This document shows positions 25,687-37,375 of a stretch of 64,000 nt of DNA, piece by piece. A program made the translations under genes and the position numbers. Below the pieces are notes generated by a model that had not been told where the DNA came from, ran no database searches, and saw only the letters and a list, made by a program, of their open reading frames with translations. Source of the DNA: Paragordius varius (Eukaryota > Nematomorpha); NCBI GenBank assembly GCA_964247055.1, contig OZ176051.1, forward strand, positions 14,446,001 to 14,510,000, in the 5' to 3' direction. Position 1 is the first letter of the stretch; every line of letters begins with the position of its first letter.

Positions 25687-26511
25687 CTTTGCATATCACC
25701 AAAAAATAATTTTATGCGTTCTTTTGTAATTTTATTTATTTATTATAAAAAGTAGATGATAGTTAATAAATGTTTATATGCTTTGTGATTATATAAAATT
25801 ATACCATATTGTATAATTATTGTAAATAAAAACGTTCATAGGTTCAAATGCTTTATTGCAAATCGAAAAAAATTAAAAGAGTATGATTTTTTCGCTCTCA
25901 TGAATTGACTTTGTAGACACAATGTGTCATTTTGTGTCAAAAATGTAGGATATTATTACTTTTTGCAATAATTCTAGTAACCGAAAAATTATGCAGTCGG
26001 CCTTTTTAAATAGATATTTCATTATATAATTTATATTTTAAATGACTAAGACTTTGATTCATAGATTACACTAATTAAAATATTATTATTTCATAATTTC
26101 ATATAAAAAATATTTATTTTATATATTATATCAATAATGGATTGGGATTTTAGAAATGCGATTTAACTAAAATTTTGCACAAAAATGCTTTTCACACACT
26201 GGCTTTATAACCTTTGTTAACACATGTTATTAACTAGTTCGATATCTCATAATGAAATAAATATGATTTTATATACTTTTGATTTTATTTTAACAAATCT
26301 AATTTATACATTTTTAACACTTTACTTTAATATGTCAAAGTTATTGTATAAATGATCATTTAAATATTTCACTATTACCCATGTATGAACAAAGTTTTAG
26401 CTATTGATTACATACATTTATAAAACAACTGAGTGCTTAAAACATTTTTAGATATTTCGGCTTCAAATATTGTTTTAGTTATGCAATCTCACCATTTTGG
26501 GTTTATTTTAG

Positions 26512-26563
26512 AAGAGAAGGTCAATGTTTGTGCCGGATACCCTATGAAAAGGTGCTGAATTAA
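26512..26563 (+). CDS. Possible terminal exon of a small cysteine-rich protein
   Basis: A good acceptor (GGGTTTATTTTAG) is followed by a short open stretch. In phase 2 it reads REGQCLCRIPYEKVLN and stops. In phase 1 it reads EEKVNVCAGYPMKRC and stops at 26558. Both look protein-like for such AT-rich DNA, and I cannot choose. No upstream exon was identified, though gene C ends 0.8 kb upstream on the same strand. It could be chance. Confidence 0.25.
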
Positions 26564-27348
26564 TTATAAATTTTTTATGCATTTAATTTTGACAAATATA
26601 TCTAAATTATGTTTACATTAATTAAATAGGGTGTGTTAAAATGTTTTTCACGTTTTTAAAATATAAATTTTTATATGTATCAATATAAATATTTTTAATT
26701 ACTAATAAAAAAAATTAGTATTAAATTTTAGAATTTCGATATAAATTAAATATTTTAAAGCAATGACTCAAACCGTAGCTTATCCGCTTTATTTTGATAA
26801 AAATTAGTTTCATATTTTTTTCAAAAAATATTTTTTTGATACCATTATGTGGCATATATTAATAATTATTATAGAAATCGGCATTTTTGTGTTTAATTTA
26901 ATAAAACTAGCCCATTTTAAGGTCTAATTTTGATATTTTTAACCTTTGCATAAATAATTCTTATCCTAACAAAAATTGTATATTATTTCAATGCATATAC
27001 CTCTATGCCTTTAGTAATTATGTGTGAATTTGATATTAAACAATAAACCTACTTTAAACTTAATATCGACAATAAAAGTGATTTTATATATATGTTTAAT
27101 TATTGTTTTAAAATTTGGAATTATCAAAACATTAGGATGAATATATTTTCTGATTTTTTGCGGGTCGCAAAAGGAATTATGGAGAGCTGTGTAATCGGTA
27201 TATAAATTGATAGACTAAATTGACTATTTGATAACAAACTTGTATTAAAGCAGGTATTTTTACGAGAGATTTGGGGTTCTCATCAATTTTTTCGTCTATT
27301 TGTCTAAATAAAATTAGGCAAGATAATAATTATTATTATTACGATGTG

Positions 27349-27589
27349 TACAGTAAAAATACTCAGACAAAAGACTAAATTATTCTTTTTTAATCTTTTT
27401 TGTCTTTATTAACTATACAATTACAATATATATATATATATATATATAATAATTGAGTGCGTAAACATTTTTCTTCTCTATTGCAGCTAAAACGATAAGT
27501 TATATCTAACTCAAAGTCCAAAAACTATGGTTTACTCATTATAAATATTCTGTAAGTTATTATGTTTTATGTATACAGTTTTTACTGCA
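27349..27589. mobile_element. Possible diverged TACAGTAAAA-type MITE
   Basis: TACAGTAAAAAT at the left and GTTTTTACTGCA at the right are short inverted ends about 240 bp apart. The interior does not match the other copies of this family and holds a TA tract, so the assignment rests on about ten terminal bases. Confidence 0.3.
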
Positions 27590-28175
27590 TATTTAATGGT
27601 TTGCATGTTTAAAAAAATGAAGAGTTACGCACAAATACGGTTGACAGTTTTAATTCTATTTTTCGATATGATAAAAATGTGAGAAAATATTAAACAAATA
27701 AAAACTGGACGCGATCTTAAGTAGCCATTAAAAGATATATAAATATATGGCAAAATTTTAAGTTATATTGGGAGAGTAATTTTTTTATATACGCTTTGAT
27801 TGAAATTGAGTTCAAGGATGATTACCAATTTAAATATTACAGATTTTATTAATTTTTAAGTCATATAAGTGTGTAAATTATAATTAGATATTTTAACAAA
27901 TATTGTAAATGTATATTCTTAAAATGATTATATAATGATAGGATTTATCTTTAGGGAATTAAAATCTTCTAGTTTGGGATTTAATTTTATATTGACCCAT
28001 AATAATTTTAATTTTTACGTGTAAGAATAAAGCAATGAATATCCTTTTATGATTATTTTTGATAAATTAAGGACACTAATGTTTACTTCATATGAGGTAG
28101 ATTATTTAATAAGATGTAAATTATATATCATCCACGCAAAATCTTAGTAAATATTTAGGATAGGCAGTCACTTAC

Positions 28176-28229
28176 GAACCTTGCCAATAATTTATTATAT
28201 TATCAGAGTCAGTATATGTGCACGCGGTT
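28176..28229 (-). CDS. Weak exon candidate resembling part of gene B exon 1
   Basis: On the minus strand an acceptor-like TGTCAAG is followed by a frame reading TACTYTDSDNIINYWQGS, then a strong donor GTTC/gtaagt. The spacing of the cysteine and YWQ recalls ECHFDIDKYWQS of gene B and KCEFDIAEFWQ of gene A. No neighbouring exon was found. It could be a relic of a further paralogue or chance. Confidence 0.2.
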
Positions 28230-28525
28230 CTTGACATAAACATGTGGAAAATTGAAAATATTGAATAAAATATAATCGCATGTATTAATATAATTATTTA
28301 ATGCAGCCTTTAAGCGATTTGTCTTATCTTTCATATATAAAAATTAAACGAATATGGATTTTAATGAGAAACCGATTAATTTGAAAATGCCCACCTGATA
28401 ATTTATTCACGACGGTTAGAACGCCAATATAAATCGCAAAAACTTGTTAACTTTTATAATCATATTATTTCATTTATTTTTAAGTAAATCAAAACCTAAA
28501 CTTTGGGCTTAAAGAATCAATTTAA

Positions 28526-31154
28526 TTATCTGGTATCCTTTGGTCTAATAAATAATTTGTATTGATTATTAACGATTCCGAGATAATCTCCGGCCGATAA
28601 CAGCAAATTTCTACAACCATCCGCACTACATTCAACTGTATAACGGTACTGATATTTTGCAATAAACAGGGTCATTCTTGTGCTATATTGATTTGGCAGA
28701 AGGTAAGGTTTGATTTGCTCCCATGTGCTTGCATTATCGTTCCATTCAATATCTAAATGGGTTTGTACACAAATTATATTTAAACACTAACAAATACTTT
28801 AATTCTAAGGTGATAAATGTATAGCGTCATTATACACAAATTTTTTCATAAGATCTGAACCATACTCTAAAATGCTATATGTTACGATTCAGTGAAATTC
28901 TGCAAATTTTAAACAAAATGTGCATTTTGGATGTCATTAACTTGCATACCTAAAAAACTATCGTGAAATCTCGGGAACTTTTCGTTTAATTTAAGAAAAC
29001 TGGGCCATTTTAATGCCAGAAATGGGAGACTTTGAACCATAACTTTTAACATATTGTTTGGGTTTTGTAATATGGTTTTTGATGTATTTTTATAATATTT
29101 ATAAAAATAAAGTATTTAGTTATCACGAAAGACTTAAGCATAATGTGGGCAAATTTTGCAATTTTAATCCGGTTAATTCCCGATTTAGTGCACTAAATAA
29201 TAAATATTGGCTGAAAAATCAAATTTTATAATTTTATAATTTCTAGAGTTTTAAATTGGAATAGCTTTTAGAAATTCAGTCAAACTCACACTTTATTAAA
29301 AATAACCAATATATGTCTTCAAATATATTTGGCGAAATTTTGATATAATGGAAGCTTATTGTTTAAGGATTTTGCTTAACATCCCATAAAATCCCTATTT
29401 TGTTTGGCTAAAGCTCATGGTTTTGAGATATAAAATGTTTAACAGGTAAAATACTAAATGAACGAGATTATTAAAACATATCATTTATTAATGCGTGTTT
29501 AATTTTTAAAGTTTTAAATATTAGAATCATAACATTAATTTTTAGATAAAACTTATGGCACAAACGGGATAATTATTGGAATTTTAATTTATGCCCCTGT
29601 GGCCAAAGTCTATGCATTTTGTGTTATGGTAATTTCTATTAACAATGTCTGTAGCTAATATTACATTTTAATTATTTATATTTTTGCCAAAATCAAAAGC
29701 TTCCTCTAAAGACCAAATGGTGTTGTTTTGTTAGCAAAGAAAAAATTATCTATTTTCATTCATAAAATATGCGGTTGGAAGTGTCATTTTTTCTATGATG
29801 TAAAAGGAATTAATTTGCTTCACATGTAATAAAACTATCGCTTGCTTAAGTCTGACACTACAGGGTAAGCATACCTTACACAGAGTACTAGTTACATAGA
29901 ATATCCAATAACATAAAATATGATGTGAACAATCTTGTAAAAGAGATGCGAAGATGCCCACATAAAAATGACATTCCTTCACCCAAACATGTTACCCGTA
30001 AAGGAACTCATTTACATGGGAAATAATGCAAAAAAATTTAACATTACACGCCTATAAAGTTATAAATACCTTTAGATTTAAATTTGCACTCCTGAGGTTC
30101 TAAAGTGATTTGGTGAAGGGAATTGGATTTTTTCACGTATATTTTGTTGAATTTGGCTATATATGTTCTAGGGCCACTTATTATTAGACTATTTTTATCC
30201 ATGTAAGCCTCTAATTTTGTCAATGGTTCATAAGAAGAACCGAGCAGTTCAATGTCTTTCACATTCCATCCAAGTGTTGAGAAACTCACAGTTTCTTCAC
30301 ATTGATAATATTTGCGAACACTTTTGGCTGAACAAAAATAATATTTTATTATACCTATTATATTTCTATGAAATAAAAAACAATTATTTAATTATATAGT
30401 AAAAAATTTAACAATATCTATTATATTGTGGTATTAATTTACACAGCTTACTTAAAGTCACGATTGTTCTATTAGGCAATGGGCTGAAATTTCCAGTAGA
30501 TTTGTCCTTTATTTCTAAAATTTCAATCATATATCATTAACAATGCAATCAATTAGATGTTTAATAATATTTTTATTAATAAAATAAACCATTAAGCAGT
30601 ATAATCCATGGATAGTATTTGTTTTGATTGACATCGAGAAAGATAATATCATTATCGATCACTGTTCTATTGATTCGGATTGAACCGTTGGATGTTTGCA
30701 AAATCCCTTTTTTATTAGATAGAACGAATTGACACGTTTTGGCCAAACTTGGATTATCAAATAGATTTGAACATTCTTGCTGATAAATCAATCGCCCATT
30801 GTAAGTTTTATAATTCCGAAAAGTGTGGCCCACTATTGACACGATTTTGATTTTTTTCCCATTTATTGTTACGGTTAAGAATCCGGCATTATCAAATATA
30901 CCAGTTATAAAAAAAGTCAATTTCGTTTTTCCTGTTACATTAAATGGAACTTGTTTTCCATATTTGGTTGTTATTTGGATGTTAATTGGTGTTTGGGATT
31001 TATTATCAGATTGCCAATATTTATCTATGTCGAAATGGCATTCTTTAATATGATTTGGTCTTACGCGTACGATATCTTTATAATCTGCATATTCTAATAA
31101 GCAAAATGTAAAATAAAGAAAAGTTGCTGAAATTAATATTAAAAAAAGTCTCAT
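28526..31154 (-). CDS. Gene B: secreted protein, inverted paralogue of gene A, four exons
   Basis: Proposed minus-strand exons are 31154-30590, 30514-30452, 30327-30070 and 28752-28526, with GT-AG introns all in phase 1, giving 370 aa. The ATG at 31154 begins a signal peptide (MRLFLILISATFLYFTFCLL) in the same exon as the first domain; an in-frame ATG at 31202 is less likely. Shared blocks with gene A include IQITTKYGK-VPF, LAKTCQ, RKYYQCE-TVSFSTLGW, KIY-KKS-SLH and LLPNQYST...VNNQ-KL. The cysteine pattern is mostly conserved, but A's GKCDYAG is GIFDNAG here. B has no counterpart of A's first exon. A polypyrimidine-AG at about 31097 could instead mark an acceptor, with the signal exon elsewhere. 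Intron 3 holds repeat DNA and an unrelated open frame (29746-29982). A possible polyadenylation signal is near 28473. Function is unknown. Confidence 0.78.
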
Positions 31155-31202
31155 ACACAGTAAAATAGAAATATTAAATACAAGCCTTATAACTGAAGGC
31201 AA

Positions 31203-32189
31203 AAATATGAAAATAACCTTATTTTTAACTTTGATTTGTTTATAATATAAAATGTCATTTTAGGCTGCAAGGATACATAATCGGTAGTATCCTAGGTAGT
31301 TGACTGTCAACATGTTACATAGTGTGTTAAATTTCTGGTCAAATATATGGTATTTTTGGTAATTTTCGATAATGCAACTTAAGCTTTCAAATCCAAAAAA
31401 TGCAGAAAAATGAATTTAAAAAAATTGATTAGTCATTTATGACTATTTATTAATCAATAGTTATGAATTGATAATAGCATATATAAATAATTATGTGTTT
31501 CAATAATACTCTATGCTTATTAAGTAAAGTTTTACTAAAATCGTTAGAATTTGATGGGGCAATTAAAAAAGTAAAAATTTAATTAAAATATCAGTTCCAA
31601 ACCCTTATCTTTTGAACTAATATTTGTTAATTAAATACAGTCGTTAATTAATATGGAAAACAATGTTACATATAGTTTTATGCGGTATCAACCATATCAT
31701 TCCATTTAAAACAATTAATTTCGCTATCATGTTTAAAAAAAACAATAAGGTAAATGTGCAAAAACTAAGGTTAGATAATTAATATTAAGTTTATTTTCAA
31801 ATATATAATTTTAGAATTTTATAAATGCTTTCAAACTCTTACATATCAAACGTTTTACTTAATATATATTAAAGTTTTTAGACACGAGCTAAATTATTTT
31901 TTTACCAATATGTATCGATTTGAGATTTAGCTATTTTGCATAAATTAAATAGCGGAAATACGCTGGACTGCTTAAACAGTTTCTTTTCTCATATATGTAA
32001 ACTGATAATTAATTATCTTTTACCAAAAAATATAATTATATTATTTTTACCCTAATTTGAAACCCATTGAAATATTTTCTCAGCCAAATTAGACATATTT
32101 TAATAATTTATAATTGAATTATTTTCTATCATATATAACACGTTTTTGGTGTAACTCAATTTTATTCACTGTGTGCAAAATGTTTTTAA
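31203..32189. other. AT-rich sequence upstream of gene B, no gene seen
   Basis: No open frame or exon-like island was found. In particular I searched this upstream stretch for a counterpart of gene A exon 1 and found none. Confidence 0.45.
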
Positions 32190-32560
32190 CAATATATTTT
32201 TTCATTAGAGCTTATGACCAGCGATTTGCTATAGGAGATTTCATTTGTTTACGACTTAGTTTTTGAAAATATTGAGAGATCGAAATTGGGCAAAAAGTGA
32301 AAATGAAGAATAATTAAGCATAATTAGGGGATATTTCCAATATATAAATAAATAACCTAAAATCTTATAGTTAGGGTTTTTCTCAAACATAAAATTGTTC
32401 CTTTATAACATGTTGAATACACACAAAATTTAACAAAATACATTTTAATATTAAAATAACATTCATATTTCATACAGTAAAAATAACTTATTTATCAAAT
32501 AAAGTTAATAAAATACTGTTTTTAAATTATATTAATATATCTTAAAAACAAACTTATTAC
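32190..32560 (+). repeat. Fragment of the foldback family seen at 18.2-19.3 kb
   Basis: Shared blocks are CTGTGTGCAAAATG, TACCAGCGATTTG near an earlier GCTTA, TTTTTGAAAATATTGAGAG, AATTGGGCAAAAAGTGAAAA and AATCTTATAGTTAGGGTTT, in the same order as in the copies at 52170-52459 and (inverted) 19260-18745. Confidence 0.6.
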
Positions 32561-32676
32561 TGGGTTTTGTACGGATTCAGCACTTGTAAATCCTTTTTTA
32601 CTAATTTACATACTTTAAATTGAAAAATTAATATTAACTTTATTTGATAAATAAGTAATTTTTTATTGTATAAATT

Positions 32677-33042
32677 ACACTGCTCAACAAGGTTTTGCAC
32701 CATCCCATTATTTTTTCATTTTCTGATACCTAATGGCATGGAAAGACCAAAACAAAAAAGAAAATTGAGGCCACCAATAGGAATCTTCCGAAATTTAATT
32801 TCTAAATTTGTATTTAATTTAAAAATAACAATCATTCCTCGTATACATATGTTTAAATATTCAAACGAACAAGTCGATACAAGTAATAATCCATGCATGA
32901 ATAACAAAATTCTAGGCATTAAATAAGATACTAAACAAGCTAAGAGCCAAAGTATTAAAAATCTAAAAGGGGCTCATGTATAGTGTGATAGATCCGGAGG
33001 GCTGAACAAGCTTTGCATATCCCCCAAGCGATCCAATTATGC
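32677..33042 (+). mobile_element. Left part of an ACACTG...TCAACAA inverted-repeat element
   Basis: Matches the complete copy at 58399-59522 from its left end (ACACTGCTCAACAAGGTTTT) through GCATGGAAAGACCAAAAC to TCCAATTATGCC, where the match stops at the border of a hAT copy. The frame 32666-32926 is parallel to the one at 58436-58642, but nothing suggests a real protein beyond the DNA similarity. Confidence 0.75.
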
Positions 33043-34002
33043 CTAAGGTGACCAGATTTATTGAAGGAAAAAGCGGGACAAATCTGAGAAGGGGATGGGT
33101 CATTGGGGGGTACAACCAAAAATTTTCATACAAAAAATTTATTGTAATATTTATTTATTTTTAACACAAATACATTATAAATATAAAAAAATTTGTACCT
33201 TACAAGTTGTTTGTACCTTATTCAATAAATTTAGTGCACGAACAAAGGGTGAAGTGATTGTAATATTCTAGAAAAAAATAATAAAGACGAAATCATCACA
33301 AAGTGCGCTGGGTGATGCAAGAAGCGGCACAAAAAATATTTTTAACAATTTAGCGAATAATCTTAATCAAAACTATTAAATATACAACGCTATTCAAACA
33401 GCTATTGATTTGTTACCCCTGGATTTGGAAAATATAGATGTTAAAATGCTTGGATATTGTAGAACTGTTGGTTAGCTCTTTTGCCAGCGATTGAAATATT
33501 TATAAAAATGTGATCTCCCCTATTTTTTATCACAGGACTAAGGTCAAAATTCCAAGTCAAAAAAGGTTAGAAAATAAATTTATACCATTACCTAATCGCA
33601 ATATTATAAAGCATCCAGAAAAACAAGGCTCAATGAATGGCCAGAAAATAAAAATGTTTTATACAAACAAAAACGATTATTTGGAAGACAAGACGGTGCA
33701 CAATGATACTTTTTAATGAAGTCTCATTATTAAATAAATATATTGAATGAAAACTTATATTATGGACAACAGATAAAAATACGTAGGATAGAAATGGTTA
33801 AAATAATCATTTTTAAACAAATTATGTTCCATACAATATTATTTTAATTGTAGAATTTGCATTATCTTTACCTGAACCACTGCTATTGAATGCGTTTTTC
33901 CACAGCAAATTAAGTAAGGACACGAAATCAAATTTAAATGTTGAATAAAAGCCATTTTATGTGTTCAAATATAATTTGACAAATTATGAAGACTTTTATT
34001 TT
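33043..34002 (+). mobile_element. hAT copy in plus orientation, left arm of a head-to-head pair
   Basis: Begins TAAGGTGACCAGATTTATTG then AAAAAGCGGGACAAATCTGA, like the terminus at 12300. It carries transposase-derived frames (33510-33716, RLENKFIPLPNR and FYTNKNDYLED) and near 33850-33960 the start of the hAT C-terminal region (a decayed LPGTNAATERVFS counterpart). It is a shortened copy, opposed to the longer copy that follows. Confidence 0.7.
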
Positions 34003-35887
34003 TTAACATAAAACTTTATAATAAGAAAATATTTTATTCTTTGGTATATTTTTTGTTTGAGTGAATGATTTTAGCAGATTGTCATCATTTTTTAAAATAT
34101 TGTAGAAGTCTTCACAAGAATTTGTCAAATTATATTTGACAGATAAAACGACGGCCTTTAAAGTTTCAACATTTAAATTTGATTTTTCCGATGTCCACAC
34201 CTGATTTACTGTGGAAAAAACGCGCTCAGTAGCAGCGTTGGTTCCAGGTAAAGATAGTGCGAATTCCACAATTTGTAAAATATTATTGTATGTAATATAG
34301 TTGGCTTCAAAATGATGAAATATTTCCAACCATTTCTTTTCTACTGTATATTTTCTTTTGTCCATAATTTAAGTTTTTCATTATTAATATATCTTTTAAC
34401 TGATACTTTAGAAAAAAGATAATTTTCTGAAAGATTACTTTTTGATAATTTTTGGGAGCAGATATAATCAAATGATTTTGAACATCGCACCAATTAAATT
34501 CTGATTTTAATGTTATCCAATGAAAATGATCAATTTCATTGAATTGCGTCGTCCAGTCTTCCAAATAATCTTTACAGTTTGTATAAAACATTTTTATGTG
34601 GTACAGGATATCTTGGCGATTTATTAAGCCTTGTTTTTCTAATTATTTATTATATTGCCGATGGTTAATGGTATAAAATTATTTTCTAACCGTTCTTGAC
34701 ATTGGAATTTTACGTTACTAACTTCATTGGCTACTTCGATTGTCGAAATTTTGTCACCTTCTATAAATTTAATAACATTTTGAAAGATAGAAGCTTGATT
34801 ATGTAAGAATTTTAACCATATTTTTGAACAATCACTTTCAAAAAACTTTTTTAGAATTGTAGGACATTTGTCCTGTGATAATAAAAAAGATTTTAAAGAA
34901 TCATACATAAATTCTTTCGATAGCTGGCATAAAAGCTAACCAACGAGTTTTACAATATCCAAGCATTTTTGATATTGAACTTCTGCATTTTCACAGAATT
35001 CTTTAAGCGTTTTAACACGTGTATATATAAAAATAGGAATATATTTTAACAACTACATTTTCCACATCTAGGGGTAACAAATCAGCAGCTGTTTGAATAG
35101 CGTTGTGTATTATATGTGCTGCACACCCAACGCCAATAATGTTTTGATTAAGATTATCTGTTAATTTATAAAAAATATTTTTTTGTTCCTCTCCTTGCTT
35201 TTCCACCAAAGTTCATATTGGTGTTGTCAGCGCAATATACGATAATTTTGAATTTTAAATTATTTTTTTGCATTATTGAAGTAAATATTATTTCGGAATT
35301 TTCACCGGGTAGGGAAATTAAATATAAAATTTTAATTTTTACTCCGGTTTCTGAATCAAAATATCTCATCAAAGTGGGAAATAATTTTGTTTCATGGTGA
35401 TTTGATGCATCAGAGTATAGCGATATGGAATTAATTTTCTGCAAATTTTTTTGTATTTCAGAAAATGCATGTGGCGAAAGGACATTGCACACAATGGCTT
35501 CAGCCTTTGTACGGGCACATGTAAATTTTTTATGGAATAACGTGCGAATAACCTATGAGGTACAGTCCATAGATCTAAAGGAATGATTGTGATTAACGGC
35601 GTGAAAAGATAACACGCCCTCAGCTAGTGCCAAATTCTTTTCTTCCTCTCCAAAAGCGCTTTTTCAAAAAAATCGCTCATTTTGTAAGATTATGCCGCCA
35701 TATCTAAACATTTTTTATGTTTCTGTGTTTCCATATGCTTTGTAATATCATGCTTGCCGCCATGTGCTAGGGTGAATTCCCCCTCGCATATAAGACATTT
35801 AACAAATGATTCATTCTTCGTTTTTTTAATAAAAGGAAAATCCTTCATTAATTCATCGTTGAATTTACAACCTCTTTTTGTGCTCAT
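34003..35887 (-). pseudogene. hAT transposase pseudogene
   Basis: The open pieces are 35690-35887 (C2H2/BED-like N terminus), 35166-35492 and 35012-35209 (catalytic middle with the aspartate-containing CADNTN and the CAAH-HN motif), 34639-34908, 34307-34591 and 34003-34365 (C-terminal hAT dimerisation domain, about 120 aa, the best preserved). The peptides follow in family order with frame changes and stops between them. Related fragments occur at 11430-12300 and 33043-34002. The enzyme would cut and paste the element; this copy cannot make it. Confidence 0.82.
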
Positions 35888-36418
35888 ATTTATAAACTAC
35901 TATTAGTATAATAAATATTATATTACCTTAATTTTCTGTGATAAACGTGTAAGGTACCAATTTGTGGTATTAATTTGGCTTTTTAATAATGTTGGCAAGT
36001 AAAACTAAAATATTAGTATAATAAATATTATATTACCTTATTTTTGTGAAATAAACATGTAAGGTACCGATTTGTGGTATCAATTTGTCTTTTAATCTAG
36101 AGATTTGTGGTATTAACTTGGCTTTTTGATAATAATGACAGTAGTAGTAGGAAGTATAGTGTATAATCACATGATATAAATTCGAAAGAAATAAATATTT
36201 TTAATTTAAAATAAAAAAATTTAAATTAAAATTGAATAGATTTTAAAGATATTTAATGATAAAAAATTTAAACGGACAAAAAAAATTTATTTGTATTAAA
36301 AAAAATTTTTTTCTATATAATCGTGAAAAAGCGGGACATTTAAAAACGTAGCAGGAAGCGGGACAAAGTGTGAAAAAGCGGGACTGTCCCGCCAAAAGCG
36401 GGACGTCTGGTCACCTTA
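34003..36418 (-). mobile_element. hAT transposon with nearly complete but broken transposase order
   Basis: The outer end at 36418 reads, on the minus strand, TAAGGTGACCAGACGTCCCG, then repeated GCGGGAC motifs. Transposase pieces run 35887 to 34003: an N-terminal zinc-finger-like part with VKCLICEGEFTLAHGGKHDI and HMETQKHKK, a central part (ISLYSDASNHHETKLFPTLM, IVYCADNTNMNFGG), GVGCAAHIIHNAIQTAADLL, and the C-terminal dimerisation region LPGTNAATERVFSTVNQVW with LNVETLKAVVLSVKYN. This is the usual order for hAT transposases. The reading frame is split into about six pieces, so it is not functional. Direct GGTACC-GATTTGTGGTAT duplicates lie at 35930-36110. Confidence 0.85.
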
Positions 36419-37375
36419 TACATACATCACCATAATAAGTATTTATTATTGATACTATTTAATTTTATAGTATAGTAACAAATATTTCAAAGTTAATTTT
36501 CATTTTTTCGAATATATTTTATTAATAATATGTATTGGGACAAAATATCCATAAGTGGTATTTTGTGATATATTTAATGGTTTATCATGCCCTCTTATGA
36601 TAAAAATATATATTTAATCCTAATAATATTTAGGAAAAAATCTTTATTTAGTTATTTAGATTAATATACAAGAATGTCAAGAGAATATAAATAAACATTG
36701 TTAATATAATTGTTACGAAGTTTAAATCGGGTATATTTGCAGCGGTTAAAACTATAATTATAGCGCTAGTCAGGCAGTAATATATAAAATAAAATTTAAT
36801 ATTTTAACTATTGATGCATTTCGATGGAAATAACTACCGAGTGGAAATGGCCGTGTTCATATTATTCTCTTGAATGGCGTAACTCACCAATAAAGACTTC
36901 AAAGAGGCAATATGCCGGAAAAAGTTGGTTTCCTTATGAGATGAAAATTAGTAGAGTAAATTTTGTCCTGTTACATGCTTTTTAATATACAAAAAAGAAG
37001 ATATATATACATTCGAATCATAAATGTTTAAATAAATATGCGCGCCCAAAATTTATGATCATAATAATTATAAAGCATGAAATTGGTAAACCGATTTGTG
37101 CGAATATATATTATATTTTGATTCAAAATTATTCAAATCATTATAATTTAGCTTTAATGAATGAATTTATTAAAGTGAATATTTGAATACTACTTATCTT
37201 TGTCAAACAAAAAAGATAAAATATAAGCTAAATTAAAGTATAAACCAATAATATTAGATGATAAATGAGACTATAAAAATCGTTTTTATAATGTTATCAA
37301 AAAAATTGTAATGCAATTTAAATTGTTATTTCTTTTTCTCTGACCATTATATTTTGTTCATTGTTTATATAAATA
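36419..37375. other. Mostly empty sequence with one open island
   Basis: Only the island at 36824-36985 (listed separately) stands out. The rest is AT-rich without open frames or repeats I could match. Confidence 0.4.
36824..36985 (+). CDS. Unrecognised 53-codon open frame
   Basis: ATG to TAA frame with tryptophan-rich, charged composition: MEITTEWKWPCSYYSLEWRN, then KTSKRQYAGKSWFPYEMKI. It is much less AT-rich than its surroundings. A phase-1 donor-like site (ATTA/gtagag) lies inside near 36951, so it could be an exon. No signal peptide, homologue in the window or family was recognised. Confidence 0.25.
   Translation: MEITTEWKWPCSYYSLEWRNSPIKTSKRQYAGKSWFPYEMKISRVNFVLLHAF

Larger units (their letters stand above)
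25687..28525. other. Intergenic sequence between genes C and B
   Basis: Very AT-rich with no clear gene. A candidate terminal exon (26512-26563), a doubtful MITE (27349-27589) and a weak minus-strand exon (28176-28229) are listed separately. Near 26900 the segment AACTAGCCCATTTTAAGG is a landmark of the ATCCTGAT repeat family. Confidence 0.4.

Noticed and set aside
29746-29982. Host gene inside gene B intron 3
   Set aside because: The frame (KECHFYVGIFASLLQDC...) has no signal peptide, acceptor or homologue, and repeat DNA surrounds it. It is left as an unexplained frame.
30217-31053. Plus-strand frames opposite gene B
   Set aside because: They are antisense shadows of gene B exons.
32666-32926. 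Protein-coding gene shared by the 32.7 and 58.4 kb repeats
   Set aside because: The two frames are alike because the repeats are alike at the DNA level; no domain is recognisable and the 38.7 kb copy does not keep the frame.
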